From the NCBI RefSeq assembly GCF_011682065.1, contig NZ_VUYU01000008.1, forward strand, positions 1-64,000: DNA of 64,000 nucleotides, in the 5' to 3' direction. Both the position numbers and the translations under genes were made by a program. The notes beneath the pieces were generated by a model. It did not search any database. It saw nothing but the letters and a program-made list of their open reading frames with translations, and was not told where the DNA came from. Of the stretch, positions 1-8,692 are shown in pieces. Each line of letters opens with the position of its first letter. Within the stretch, counting starts at the first letter, position 1. This DNA comes from Massilia rubra (GTDB taxonomy: Bacteria > Pseudomonadota > Gammaproteobacteria > Burkholderiales > Burkholderiaceae_D).

Positions 1-177
1 ACCGGCTCGGAGCGCGCTGGTCGGCGCGCCGCTGCCATTCAAAGCCTGGTGGCCACCGCCAAACTCAACGGTATCGACCCCATGCGCTGGCTGACCGAGA
101 CGCTGGAAAAACTACCCACCTGTCCCAGCAGTCAGATCGATTCGCTTCTGCCATTTGCTCAGATTACGGGGAAATAG
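1..177 (+). CDS. IS66-family transposase, C-terminal fragment
   Basis: Reading from base 1 gives 58 codons then TAG. The text ATAKLNGIDPMRWLTETLEKL and the ending IDSLLPF match the conserved C-terminal tail of IS66-family (TnpC/IS66 Orf3) transposases, where the last residues normally run 'A-K-L-N-G-(I/V)-D-P ... L-L-P-W'. The catalytic DDE part lies to the left of the window. The gene is followed after about 10 bases by the right terminal repeat of the element, which is the normal spacing for this family. Whether the transposase is intact cannot be judged here. Confidence is high for the family. Confidence 0.85.
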   Translation, partial: TGSERAGRRAAAIQSLVATAKLNGIDPMRWLTETLEKLPTCPSSQIDSLLPFAQITGK

Positions 178-211
178 ATTCCGCTGGAAGGTGGGACGGT
201 CGGATGCTTAC
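1..211 (+). mobile_element. Right end of an IS66-family insertion sequence
   Basis: The element ends with a sequence that on the minus strand reads GTAAGCATCCGACCGTCCCA (bases 211 to 192). The GTAA start is typical of IS66 terminal repeats. It directly follows the IS66 transposase stop. The next eight bases outside (212-219, CCTGTTTC) would be the target duplication, since IS66 elements duplicate 8 bp, but the left end is outside the window so this cannot be confirmed. The insertion lies inside a small membrane-protein gene on the other strand. Confidence 0.75.
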
Positions 212-403
212 CCTGTTTCTGGCCCAAGCACTGAGCAACAGCAAGACGGCGGTGCTGACCAGCAGCGAGACGGTGAGCAAGCCTTTCGACGCCGGGTTGA
301 GCGTCGCCAACTGCTGTAAAAAGTTCGCGGATGCGAAACCCGATAAAAACATCGTCGCCAGCGCAAGCGCCGCAGCAACGAACAGCAAGATCATCAAACG
401 CAT
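164..403 (-). pseudogene. Small two-helix membrane protein truncated by the IS66 insertion
   Basis: The start at 403 is supported by a GGAGAAGC ribosome site directly upstream. The first 64 residues are native and contain two hydrophobic segments (about residues 3-22 and 41-59) separated by a short polar loop, ending AWARNR. From base 211 the frame runs into the insertion sequence and gains 15 foreign residues (VSIRPSH...) before a stop at 164. The native C-terminus is therefore lost. Family unknown; it resembles small inner-membrane proteins with two transmembrane helices. The truncated product might still be made, because both helices are intact. Confidence 0.55.
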
Positions 404-555
404 TGCTTCTCCGATAAGATAATCGACTCCCTTGTCCGAGGTATCAGTCGCGCCCCGGGTGTTCAATACGCATGTGAATTGAAATTTTCCAGGGCCGCCA
501 GGCAATCTCAAGGGTGATGGTACCAACTTCGACCTTGCAGCGGCATGGTAAAGCG

Positions 556-1019
556 TTAGTCTGTACAACCCAATCCCCGGCGCAGAACACTTTCGTCGGC
601 AGCGCTTATTTTCGTTTTGGCGCGGATTTGATGTTGAATACGGCGCAAGTCTGGGAAAGAAAACATTTCACAAGTGTTGGTTTCCCAAATCTCTCCGCTT
701 GAAACACTGACAGAGAATAATCCAATGAACTCAAGGGCACCTGCCTTGGGATTAGCATAAGTTAAGCCGAAATCGAGGTATCCCGGATGTGGGATATTTC
801 CATGCCTGTTAGTTAATGGGCCCTCAAAATAGAGGCCTTTTTTAGTTGTGTTATAGCCCTCGCGACTCAAAGTAAAAACGAGTAGTTTTTTGGCTTGCGT
901 CGAATCAGTCCTTGAGATTGTATCTGGCCAAGATTTACGGGCGGCACGCGTGCTGCCGATACGTTTGATATCGCCAAGAAAAACGTTATCAACAGTGCCC
1001 AAGCAGGTTTCCCTAACAC
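556..1019 (-). pseudogene. Exported hypothetical protein with an internal frameshift
   Basis: A GTG start at 1019 overlaps the stop of the upstream gene and opens a clear signal peptide (VLGKPAWALLITFFLAISNV followed by SAA). This frame closes with TGA soon after a run of six A residues (minus strand, 891-886). Adding one A to that run joins it to the second frame, which reads KKLLVFTLSREGYNTTKKG and continues to a stop at 556. The joined protein would be about 155 residues with a signal peptide and a soluble domain containing a few Cys. No family is recognised. Position directly behind a glucosaminidase-like fragment suggests a periplasmic partner or immunity-type protein, which is inference. 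The frameshift may be real decay or a homopolymer sequencing error. Confidence 0.45.
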
Positions 1020-1219
1020 GCCAAGCGCCCCTTAACTGCAATAATGATGCCGACGAGATAGTTTGCAAAACCTGCACGCCCTCCATCTTCATTTTTGCCG
1101 GTATTGAATCCCGCTCTGACTAAGGCGTTAGCGAAGTCGACAGGATCCCGTTTACCCTGCACAAAAGGCCACCATTTCGTTTTAAATGATTCTACGCTGT
1201 CAATAGGCCACAAAACCAA
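1013..1219 (-). pseudogene. Glucosaminidase/lysozyme-like C-terminal fragment
   Basis: About 68 residues (WPIDSVESFKTKWWPF ... DPVDFANALVRAGFNTG) resemble the C-terminal part of FlgJ/glucosaminidase-type peptidoglycan hydrolases, where an F-x-x-ALxxAGYxT segment is usual. A TAG stop lies three codons upstream of the first possible start (TTG), and no catalytic N-terminal part is found further up to 1440. It is therefore read as the remnant of a larger gene. The last codon overlaps the GTG start of the next gene, showing that the two were once translationally coupled. The family call rests on weak similarity. Confidence 0.4.
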
Positions 1220-1225
1220 CAGAAT

Positions 1226-1446
1226 CTAGGTCGTTACATGAATTTTTTACCATAGGAAACTTTGCATTTATAGTGTAAATAACAATATATATTATATGTC
1301 AAAACGATGTCAATTTAGTCGACTACAGCGAAGCAATGAGTTGAAACTTGGTGGGGCGTTACTTCTAATCTCTGTGAGACCCGGAAAAGTTCTTCATGCT
1401 CACGTTTAGTGATCTCAGGCGGGGAAGATTAGCATGAGGTAAACAA
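1226..1446. other. AT-rich stretch without a gene
   Basis: No credible open frame is present on either strand. Bases 1240-1320 are strongly AT-rich (ATATATATTATATG-like composition), unlike the surrounding GC-rich DNA. Together with the decayed genes at 556-1219 and the IS66 end, this marks an accessory strip rather than core chromosome. Confidence 0.5.
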
Positions 1447-1474
1447 GAAAAAACGCCGTCACGAGGACGGCGTT
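1447..1474 (-). terminator. Rho-independent terminator of the M9 protease gene
   Basis: Perfect 8 bp stem ACGCCGTC (1453-1460) / GACGGCGT (1466-1473) with a 5 base loop. On the minus strand it is followed by a run of six T (bases 1453-1448). It lies 25 bases after the stop of the M9 gene. Confidence 0.85.
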
Positions 1475-1498
1475 TGTCTCACTGCACCTGCTTACTGT

Positions 1499-3742
1499 TT
1501 AGTCGTACGTCGCGCTGATGGTCACGCCGTTAAAACTCGGCTTAGCCTTGAGCATGATGTAATACCACTGGCCGCTGACCGGCGCGGCGATGTTGACGCT
1601 CTCGCTGTTGCCGCTGGTGACCGATGCGGAATCGTACCAGGTGGTCGACGGATAGCGTCCGCGTGACACGTACATATCCGCATTGCCGCTGCCGCCGCTG
1701 GTAAACAAGCGCAGGTTCTTGGCGCCGGCAGGCAACAGGATGTGCGCATAGCTTTCGCTCGACGAGGTAAAGCCGGTAATCGAGCAGTTCTTGCCCAGGT
1801 AGCTACCCTGGTTGCACGCCGGCAGGTTCACCTGCGGCAGCGGTGGTTCGCCGGCGGTGGTGGCGGTCTTCACCCACGAGGCAAACTCGGCGTCGTAACG
1901 GGTGCCGATATAGCCCATGTAGTTCTGGTAGCCATCGTAATCGCCCACCCGGAACTTGCCCAGCACCGCATCCACATCGCTGCGGTGCTTTTCCACCATG
2001 AAACGGGTCGCCATATAGCCCCAGCGATAAGCGCGGTCGGTATAGTCGCCCATCGAATAGGTATTGCCGAAGATCTCGCTCAGCTTGTAGGTGCCGGTGC
2101 GCGCCTTGTCGATCGATGGCTGGTTATTGTTGCGCAGCGACAGATACTCGCCGATACCTTCGATCCACCACACGCTCGGCTTCGACACAGCCGCGCCAAA
2201 GTCGCCGAACATATTGAAGCGCCCGTCCAGGTAGTGCACGTATTCATGCTCCAGGTTCCAGACCGAAAACGCCGGACGCAGCCACGATGCTTCATGCGCG
2301 ATAAAACGCGCCTGGTTGGTAGCCGACTCGGGATTGCCTTCCAGGTACATGCCGCCGTTATTGGTATCGATATCGTAGATAACCGAGGCGTACTTGCCGT
2401 AATTGGCGTAATCGTCGAACACCACCAGTTCCAGCGTGGCGTTCTTGTCGTTAGCGACCGGCACGCGCTTGGTCAGCAGCATGTCGTGGAAGTAGCCTTC
2501 CTCTTTTTGCAGGATGGCGCAGGATGACTGCAGTTGGGCCAAGGTCATTTCCTGCGCGCGGATGCGCAGGGTCGGGCTGCAAGTGTGGCTGACCTTGAGC
2601 ACGGTATCGGCCAGCTTTTGCTCGTAGCCGCAGGTGCCATACACCGCGCAATTGGCATTGTCATAATATTTGACGGCCGAGGCTGCCGCCAGCCAGAGGG
2701 CGCTGTCGGCGCCGGTCATGCTGCTGCTGGCCAGGGTGGCTTGCACCATCGGCTTGACCGTGGCTTTTTGCGCCGCGTACTGCATGAAGCGGAACGCTTC
2801 ATTGGCAGCGTCGTTGAGCATGTAGGCGGTCGACGTGCCCAGCAGCGCGGACTTGTTTTGCACCACGAAGTTGTTCAATGCCACCGGATAGCTGGTGTCG
2901 CTTTGCAGCAGCGGCAACGCCTCAGGCCGCGAATGGGCGTAGAACAGCACCGTCAGCGCCGAGGTCAGGCCGTTGGCGGCGTCGCTTTGCTTGATCGCAT
3001 CGACCGCGTTCGGCGTGCTTGCCGAGTTGGTGAAGCGCACTACCAGCTTTTTCATCGATGGCAGGAAATATGCCTCGTCATGCGTATTGGTGATCAGTTT
3101 GATGACCTCGGCCGCCGTGCTGCCGGCCAGCGGATTGGTCTTGTACAGCACGCTGCCCTCGACCAGGTTCTTGATCGGCGCGCGCAGCGATGCCGTATAC
3201 GCGGCCGATGGCGTGGCAATCGTGCCGCTGCCGCTCAGGTAGTAACCGGCGCGCAAATACAGCGCCAGGTTGACCAGCGCGCGGTTGCTGGCGTTGTAAG
3301 CGCTCGCTTCTTGTGCGAAACGGGCCGCGACCGCATTCATGTTGGCGCTCGAGTAGGCCTTGACGGCCTGCGCGGGGGTCAGCGAAAACAGCGGATAGGT
3401 GCACTCGAAATCGGGCATGGCCACCAGGTAATCGGCCAGCGCGGCGCCGTTGTAGCTGGTCAGCGTATCCATGTTCTTGCACTCGGGCGTGGCTGCCATC
3501 ATGCTCATGCGGCCGGTCTCGGGCTGTTTCGGCATCAGGTCCACGCGCGGCTTGGTGGTGGGCGCCACATTGAAGCGCTGTTGTTCGACCGTCGGCGGCA
3601 GGCTCTGGCGCGCGTGCGGCATCGGCGCTTGTTTCAGGCGTTCGTGCGTGTGACCCGCATCGCCTTGCTTTGCATAGCTGACGCTGCTGAAACAGGCGCT
3701 GACCAGCCCGGCTAAAAGAATAATTTTGTGTTCTGTAAACAT
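1499..3742 (-). CDS. Secreted M9-family metalloprotease (bacterial collagenase type)
   Basis: The start at 3742 (MFTEHKII) is chosen over the earlier one at 3766 because AGGAGCGAGACA precedes it. A signal peptide spans about residues 1-24. The zinc site HEYVH lies near residue 499, with the third ligand Glu in WWIEGIGEYLS about 28 residues on, as in peptidase family M9. The region before it matches the M9 N-terminal activator domain. The last 95 residues (from ACNQGSYLGKNC) form a pre-peptidase C-terminal (PPC) domain typical of exported proteases. The expected role is extracellular digestion of collagen-like or other proteins. Length (747 aa) fits Vibrio-type collagenases. It has its own terminator and sits next to a second secreted protease on the same strand. 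Confidence 0.88.
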   Translation of the reverse strand: MFTEHKIILLAGLVSACFSSVSYAKQGDAGHTHERLKQAPMPHARQSLPPTVEQQRFNVAPTTKPRVDLMPKQPETGRMSMMAATPECKNMDTLTSYNGAALADYLVAMPDFECTYPLFSLTPAQAVKAYSSANMNAVAARFAQEASAYNASNRALVNLALYLRAGYYLSGSGTIATPSAAYTASLRAPIKNLVEGSVLYKTNPLAGSTAAEVIKLITNTHDEAYFLPSMKKLVVRFTNSASTPNAVDAIKQSDAANGLTSALTVLFYAHSRPEALPLLQSDTSYPVALNNFVVQNKSALLGTSTAYMLNDAANEAFRFMQYAAQKATVKPMVQATLASSSMTGADSALWLAAASAVKYYDNANCAVYGTCGYEQKLADTVLKVSHTCSPTLRIRAQEMTLAQLQSSCAILQKEEGYFHDMLLTKRVPVANDKNATLELVVFDDYANYGKYASVIYDIDTNNGGMYLEGNPESATNQARFIAHEASWLRPAFSVWNLEHEYVHYLDGRFNMFGDFGAAVSKPSVWWIEGIGEYLSLRNNNQPSIDKARTGTYKLSEIFGNTYSMGDYTDRAYRWGYMATRFMVEKHRSDVDAVLGKFRVGDYDGYQNYMGYIGTRYDAEFASWVKTATTAGEPPLPQVNLPACNQGSYLGKNCSITGFTSSSESYAHILLPAGAKNLRLFTSGGSGNADMYVSRGRYPSTTWYDSASVTSGNSESVNIAAPVSGQWYYIMLKAKPSFNGVTISATYD

Positions 3743-3980
3743 TGTCTCGCTCCTTTTAATTGTCATGATCGATCTGGTGCGCGCCGGTCAGGATGTGGTC
3801 CGGCGCTTTGCTCATGGGACGGAAAAGGGTCAATTCCGCCCTGCAGCAAGCCATCAGGCGTGCCGATACTATCCCTAATGCATACGGGGAAATACCTGAT
3901 CGGGCGCGCAAAGATGCAATTTGTTCAATTTCTCCGGCGCGCCTGATAAATACGGCACAGTATGGTGGAAAGCAATGACG

Positions 3981-4015
3981 AAAAAGCCACACATCCGCGC
4001 AGCGGAGGTGTGGCT
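3981..4015 (-). terminator. Terminator of the M6 protease gene
   Basis: Long hairpin AAGCCACAC-TCCGC / GCGGA-GTGTGGCTT (3984-4015, one mismatch). It is followed on the minus strand by a run of five T (3985-3981). It is 43 bases beyond the M6 stop. The rest of the 3743-4057 gap carries no gene that can be supported. Confidence 0.82.
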
Positions 4016-4057
4016 TGAGCAAGGGCCTGACTTGCCGAGGTGTTACTTGCTGAGGTG

Positions 4058-5965
4058 TTACTTGGTGACGGTCAGCTTGTACTTGCCGGCGCCGCTATAG
4101 GACGAGACGATGATGCGGTAGTAGCCGGCCGCGGCCGCGTAGCTGATCTTTTCCTGCGAGGCGTCGCCGGTCGACTCGGCCGCCATGGACCACACATTGT
4201 TTTCCCACTTCTCGATGCGCAGGTCGAAGTCGGTGCCGGCCGGGCCGCTCAGGATGGCGGCCAGGGTGCCGCCCTTGTACTCGAACCATGGCGATGGATG
4301 GATCGCCTCGCCCTTTTCGGCCAAGGTGCCGTTGTAGGCGTTCCCGGTCGAGGTCGGCGTGGTCGCGCCCACGTCGAAGGTCACCGTCTTGCCCGGCGCG
4401 CTGATATTGGCGATCGCCAGGCCCGATGCATAGCCGTTCCACCACAGCGAATTGGTGCCCTTGGCGCTCAGCGCGTTCGGCACGCCGGCGTTGAAGGTGC
4501 GCGTGGCCACGCCGTCGTACAGGTCGCCGCCGTCACCCTGGTTCAGATTGTTTTCCGGATCGCGCTTGCCGTCCGCGTGTTCCATCTGGATGTACGGATG
4601 CCACTCGTCGTCGTTGGTGCCGGCCGGGTCGATGTGAAACACCGCCAGGCCCTGGTCGGGCTGGTACAGGTTCTGCTCGCTCTTGTGGATCGCTTCCACG
4701 TAAAACGCTTCGGCCGCGTTGGCCGGATTGCTCCAGCGGTACAGCGAGTGGCCGGCGGCCGCCATCGACAGGCGCCCGGTCGGCGCGCTGCGGTTGATCG
4801 CCGGATTGAGTTCGATGGCCGTGTCCCATCCCGCCAGGTAGCGCAGGAAACCGACCGGCCGGGTCGGCCGGAACTGGCTTTCGTAGCCCACGCCGCCAAA
4901 ACCCATCACGCAGAAATTGGCCACCGAGCCTTGCGAGCTGCCGTCGTAGTCGTACAGGTCGGGCCAGCCCATGATCAGGTGGCCCGATTCATGCACGAAG
5001 GTGCCGATCGCCAGTTGCTTGCCCATGTCGCTGATCTGGTAACTGCCGGTGCAGGCGCCGTTGCTGCAGAACTGCTCGCCCAGCCAGCCCATGTGCGGCC
5101 ACAGGCCTTTCGCCCATGGGCTGTCCGCTTCGCCCGCGTAGAAGAAATTCAGGCCCAGGATATGGCCGCTGCTGTCGCGGCTGAGCGTGGAAAAATCGAA
5201 GCCTTCGCTGCTCTTGACCCAGTTCAGCGCTTCCATGATCAGTTCTTGCGAGCGCGTGCCGCTGTCCAGGCTGGCGTCAGCGTAGTAGCTCTTGGGGCGC
5301 TTGGCGCGGTAGTAGCGGGTCACGCTGTTGCTGTAGTCGAGCTTGTTGCCGGAGACGGCCAGGAAGTAGCCGCGCACCGATTGCGCGTTGCCGAAGCCGG
5401 TGTAGTTGGCGTCGTTCAGGAACGATTCGACCTGCGGCTTGGTGATCGTGCCCGGTGCGTCGGAAAAATCGATGATCACGGTCAGGCCGCGCATCTGGCC
5501 GCTGACGGCGGCGGTGGCGACCGCGCTCGGGACCATCATCGCGGCGCTGGCTTTCTGCGCCAGTTCCAGGGTCCGTCCGTGCATTTTCTGATAGCGCTGC
5601 CTGGCCAGGCGCGCCTTGGCGGCCGTGGAGAGGCCCGGCTCGCGCTTGTCCTGGGCGGTGCTGAAGGTGCGCAGTTTGGCATTCGTGGCCAGTACGCCGC
5701 TCGAGACCAGCTGGTCGCCCGTGGCGTTCACGTGCGCATAGCAAAAACCGCGTTTGGCATGATCATAAATGATCAGCGAACCGTCTTCGGTACGCTGTTC
5801 GGCGTAGTAATCGTTGCCGTCGAGGCGAATTTTCAATACCTCGCCGCCCGGCTGGCGGAATTCGTAGCCATGACCCTTGTACGGAATGGCCGCATGGGAT
5901 GTTAACGCCGCCAGCGACAGCACCATGCCGGCAGCCGCCGTGAGACTTGCACGCATCAAACTCAT
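4058..5965 (-). CDS. Secreted M6-family metalloprotease (immune inhibitor A type)
   Basis: The start at 5965 (MSLMRASL) has GGAG five bases upstream; the earlier ATG at 6007 does not. A signal peptide ends near AALTSHA. The zinc motif HESGHLIMGWPDLYDYD lies around residues 325-341, and the GxPDLYD context is the M6 signature. The C-terminal 100 residues resemble a PPC-like beta domain (AEKGEAIHPSPWFEYKGGTL ... GAGKYKLTVTK). Expected to be exported and to degrade extracellular proteins. The gene is monocistronic with its own terminator. It neighbours the M9 protease in the same orientation but is separated by 315 bases, so the two are probably independent transcripts. Confidence 0.88.
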   Translation of the reverse strand: MSLMRASLTAAAGMVLSLAALTSHAAIPYKGHGYEFRQPGGEVLKIRLDGNDYYAEQRTEDGSLIIYDHAKRGFCYAHVNATGDQLVSSGVLATNAKLRTFSTAQDKREPGLSTAAKARLARQRYQKMHGRTLELAQKASAAMMVPSAVATAAVSGQMRGLTVIIDFSDAPGTITKPQVESFLNDANYTGFGNAQSVRGYFLAVSGNKLDYSNSVTRYYRAKRPKSYYADASLDSGTRSQELIMEALNWVKSSEGFDFSTLSRDSSGHILGLNFFYAGEADSPWAKGLWPHMGWLGEQFCSNGACTGSYQISDMGKQLAIGTFVHESGHLIMGWPDLYDYDGSSQGSVANFCVMGFGGVGYESQFRPTRPVGFLRYLAGWDTAIELNPAINRSAPTGRLSMAAAGHSLYRWSNPANAAEAFYVEAIHKSEQNLYQPDQGLAVFHIDPAGTNDDEWHPYIQMEHADGKRDPENNLNQGDGGDLYDGVATRTFNAGVPNALSAKGTNSLWWNGYASGLAIANISAPGKTVTFDVGATTPTSTGNAYNGTLAEKGEAIHPSPWFEYKGGTLAAILSGPAGTDFDLRIEKWENNVWSMAAESTGDASQEKISYAAAAGYYRIIVSSYSGAGKYKLTVTK

Positions 5966-6212
5966 TACTTCTCCAAAGTTATAAAAAATGCAAGTATGCA
6001 TGGGCAAAAAGTGCTAGTCTTGGCACATTTCGGCGCATCTTCGTCGAAATCAGCATAAAAATCGTCTATACAAGTCCTGCGAACCATTTCCGGAATCAAT
6101 GATATTTCCGTCCGGACAGCATATATTTTTACTTTGACCGGCTTTCTTCTTGTGCATTAGGATTATTAAATACACACTATCGACTTGAACCACGACCAGG
6201 GCCGTTGTCGCC

Positions 6213-7043
6213 ATGTTGAACCGCCTGCTAAAGAAAGCACCACCACCGCCTGCCGTTGTCCCTTCGTTTACGAAGCGGCGCTTTTTCGGCACTGAGCAAA
6301 AAGCGTTTTACGGCCGCCTGCGCCGCGCACTGCCCAGGTGCTATATTTTTCCCGACGTCGCGTTGAGCAAACTGATGATCCCGAGTAATCCGGATCCGAA
6401 GATCAAACGCAGTCACCAGGACCACTTGTCCGGGCGAAAAGTCGATTACGCTGTCTTCGATGCCCGTTTGCACCTGCTGTTCGTGATCGAGCTGACCGTG
6501 CCGCCGGCGCCGGGCGCCAATCCCGACACCATTCCTATGGCGGCCCTGATGGCCAGCGCCGGCATTCGCCGCTTCAGCTGGCCCAAGGACAACCTGCCGT
6601 CGACCGAACAGACCCTGCGCGCGCTGGCCGATTATTCGGCCGAGAACATGGCCAAGGAAGACGGTGGCGGTGCGCTCGGGCCCTCTTCGCAACTGGGCGA
6701 GCCCGAGCACACCGATGCGATGCCCGTGGTCGACAGCATCATCCAGCCGCGCGGGGCCAGCACGCTGACGCTCGAAGCGCTGGCCGGCATGGCGCCGCAG
6801 GGCGCCTTGAAAACCTCCTATCCGCACGTGTGGGAACGCATCTGCCTGTTCTGCACCGAACCGCGCCACCTGCACCAGTACCTGCATTCGCTGTCGATGC
6901 AGGACCGTGGCGTCAAGCGCGCCGGTTTTTCGGAAGAAGCGCTCAACGAAATCGCCCGCATCCAGGTCGCCAACGTCGGTTACCTGCAAACCCAGACGGC
7001 GCCGGAACGGGCCAGCTGGAACGACGTCTTCACCGACCGCTGA
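6213..7043 (+). CDS. DUF2726 domain protein
   Basis: 276 residues. An N-terminal basic stretch is followed by FFGTEQKAFYGRLRRAL, IFPDVALSKLM and the segment HLSGRKVDYAVFDARLHLLFVIEL, which together match DUF2726. This domain belongs to the restriction-endonuclease-like fold family, with D and E-x-L as potential metal-binding positions. The C-terminal half (residues 140-276) is family-specific, with two Cys-containing motifs. Function is unknown; the domain is predicted to act on nucleic acids. It is divergent from the M6 protease, and the 247 base gap between them contains no other gene. Confidence 0.75.
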   Translation: MLNRLLKKAPPPPAVVPSFTKRRFFGTEQKAFYGRLRRALPRCYIFPDVALSKLMIPSNPDPKIKRSHQDHLSGRKVDYAVFDARLHLLFVIELTVPPAPGANPDTIPMAALMASAGIRRFSWPKDNLPSTEQTLRALADYSAENMAKEDGGGALGPSSQLGEPEHTDAMPVVDSIIQPRGASTLTLEALAGMAPQGALKTSYPHVWERICLFCTEPRHLHQYLHSLSMQDRGVKRAGFSEEALNEIARIQVANVGYLQTQTAPERASWNDVFTDR

Positions 7044-7209
7044 GGCCTGCGCCGTAGTCCGCCGCACACCCGCTGCGGCGCGGCTTGTCGTGCGTATTGA
7101 CCGCTTGATATCATCAATCCGCCGTTCGTCGCAGCGGCGGCCACGGCCATGCGCGCCGCACCTATAGTCTGGTCTGCAGTCGCCCATCAACCACACTTCA
7201 GGAACCAGC

Positions 7210-8631
7210 ATGTTCAAATTGTCCGCCCTCTGCGTCGCCACCCTGGTTGCGCTGCACGCACCGGTCGCTTTTGCCCAGGATGCCGCCCGGCCCGCCGCCG
7301 AGCAAGCCCTGGCCGAGCGCATCGACGCCGCCATCGCCCCCTACTACAAAGCTGATGCGCCGGGCGCGACCGTGATCGTCACGCAAGACGGCAAGACCGT
7401 GCTGCGCAAGGCCTACGGCATGGCCGACGTGTCCAAGGGCACGCCCATGACCCCCGACATGGCCATGCGGCTCGGCTCCATTACCAAGCAGTTCACCGCC
7501 GTTGGCATCCTGATGCTGGTCGATGAAGGCAAATTGGCGCTGGACGATGACATTACCAAATTCTTGCCGGAGTACCCCACGCGCGGCAAGCGCATCACCA
7601 TCGAGCATTTGCTGACCCACACTTCGGGCATTGTCAGCTTTACCAGCAAGCCGGCTTTTTCCGCGACCGACGGGCGCGACAGAACGGTGGCCGAGATGAT
7701 CGACACCTTCAAGAACGACGCGCTCGAGTTCGAGCCGGGCACGCGCTGGGCCTACAACAATTCCGGCTACTTCCTGCTCGGCGCGGTGATCGAAAAACTG
7801 TCCGGCCAGACTTATGCCAGGTTCATGGAAGAGCGCATCTTCACGCCGCTCGAGATGCGCCACACCGCCTACGAAGGCCACGAACGCAGCAGCGGCCCGC
7901 GCGCGGCAGGCCACAGCAAGGGCTGGTTCGGGCGCGTCACCACGGCCAAGCCGATCAGCATGACGCAGCCGTACGCGGCCGGCGCGCTGGTCTCGACCGT
8001 GGACGACCTGGCGCGCTGGGATGCGGCCATTAGCGCCGGCAAGCTGCTCAAGCCGGCCACCTGGCAAAAGGCCCACACCAGCGCCGTGCTGGCCGACGGC
8101 AAGCCGACCAACTATGGCTACGGCTGGCAGGTCGGCAAGCTGCGCGGCGAGCCGCTGGTGGCGCATGACGGCGGCATCGACGGCTATTCCACCTCGGCCT
8201 TGCGGCTGCCGCGGCAAAAAGTGTATGTCGCGGTGTTGAGCAACACCGACGCACCCAAGATCCAGCCCGACATGGTGGCCAGCAAGGCGGCGGCGATTGC
8301 CATCGGCAATCCCTTCCCCGACTTCAAGGCCGTGAAAGTCGACAACGCGCTGCTCGACGCCTACGCCGGCACCTACCGCATCGACGCTACCGCCACCCGC
8401 AGCTTCAAGCGTGACGACGGCAAGCTGATCATGCAGCGCACCAACCGCGATCCGGTCACCCTGACGCCGTACGCGAACGACAGCTTTTTCATGCCCGCTT
8501 CGCTGACCACCTTCGTGTTCGCGCGCAACGCCAAGGGCGAGGTCAGCCAAGTGATTGTCCACAGCCAGGGTTCGGACATGATCAACCAGCGGGTCGACGC
8601 GCCCTCCGGGACGCCCTACGGGACGCCCTAA
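7210..8631 (+). CDS. Exported serine hydrolase, beta-lactamase class C / PBP4* fold
   Basis: A signal peptide spans residues 1-22 (ends PVAFAQ), preceded by AGGAACCAGC as ribosome site. The Ser-x-x-Lys catalytic motif is in GSITKQFTA (about residue 96), the Tyr-x-Asn motif is in WAYNNSGYF, and the third motif is HDGGIDGYS, as in DD-peptidase/esterase relatives of class C beta-lactamases. A C-terminal domain of about 100 residues (DAYAGTYRID...) is common in this group. Likely acts in the periplasm on esters or peptidoglycan-derived peptides. True beta-lactamase activity is less likely, because these relatives are mostly peptidases or esterases. Confidence 0.85.
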   Translation: MFKLSALCVATLVALHAPVAFAQDAARPAAEQALAERIDAAIAPYYKADAPGATVIVTQDGKTVLRKAYGMADVSKGTPMTPDMAMRLGSITKQFTAVGILMLVDEGKLALDDDITKFLPEYPTRGKRITIEHLLTHTSGIVSFTSKPAFSATDGRDRTVAEMIDTFKNDALEFEPGTRWAYNNSGYFLLGAVIEKLSGQTYARFMEERIFTPLEMRHTAYEGHERSSGPRAAGHSKGWFGRVTTAKPISMTQPYAAGALVSTVDDLARWDAAISAGKLLKPATWQKAHTSAVLADGKPTNYGYGWQVGKLRGEPLVAHDGGIDGYSTSALRLPRQKVYVAVLSNTDAPKIQPDMVASKAAAIAIGNPFPDFKAVKVDNALLDAYAGTYRIDATATRSFKRDDGKLIMQRTNRDPVTLTPYANDSFFMPASLTTFVFARNAKGEVSQVIVHSQGSDMINQRVDAPSGTPYGTP

Positions 8632-8662
8632 CGTACGCGGCGGGAGTTGGTAAACCTGCTAC

Positions 8663-8689
8663 GCTCGCCAGACACACAACCTGGCGAGC
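8663..8689 (+). promoter_or_regulatory. Hairpin directly in front of the CoA-binding protein start codon
   Basis: Perfect 9 bp stem GCTCGCCAG (8663-8671) / CTGGCGAGC (8681-8689) with loop ACACACAAC, ending three bases before the ATG at 8693. No Shine-Dalgarno sequence is visible outside it, so folding could control initiation. This reading is inference from position. Confidence 0.4.
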
Positions 8690-8692
8690 CCC

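Noticed and set aside
4040-5905. Long plus-strand open frame opposite the M6 protease
   Set aside because: Antisense shadow in GC-rich DNA: Val/Ala/Arg-rich text without motifs, while the minus strand has a signal peptide and zinc site.
6050-6292. 80-codon minus-strand frame between the M6 and DUF2726 genes
   Set aside because: Overlaps the start of the DUF2726 gene and has no ribosome site or recognisable sequence.
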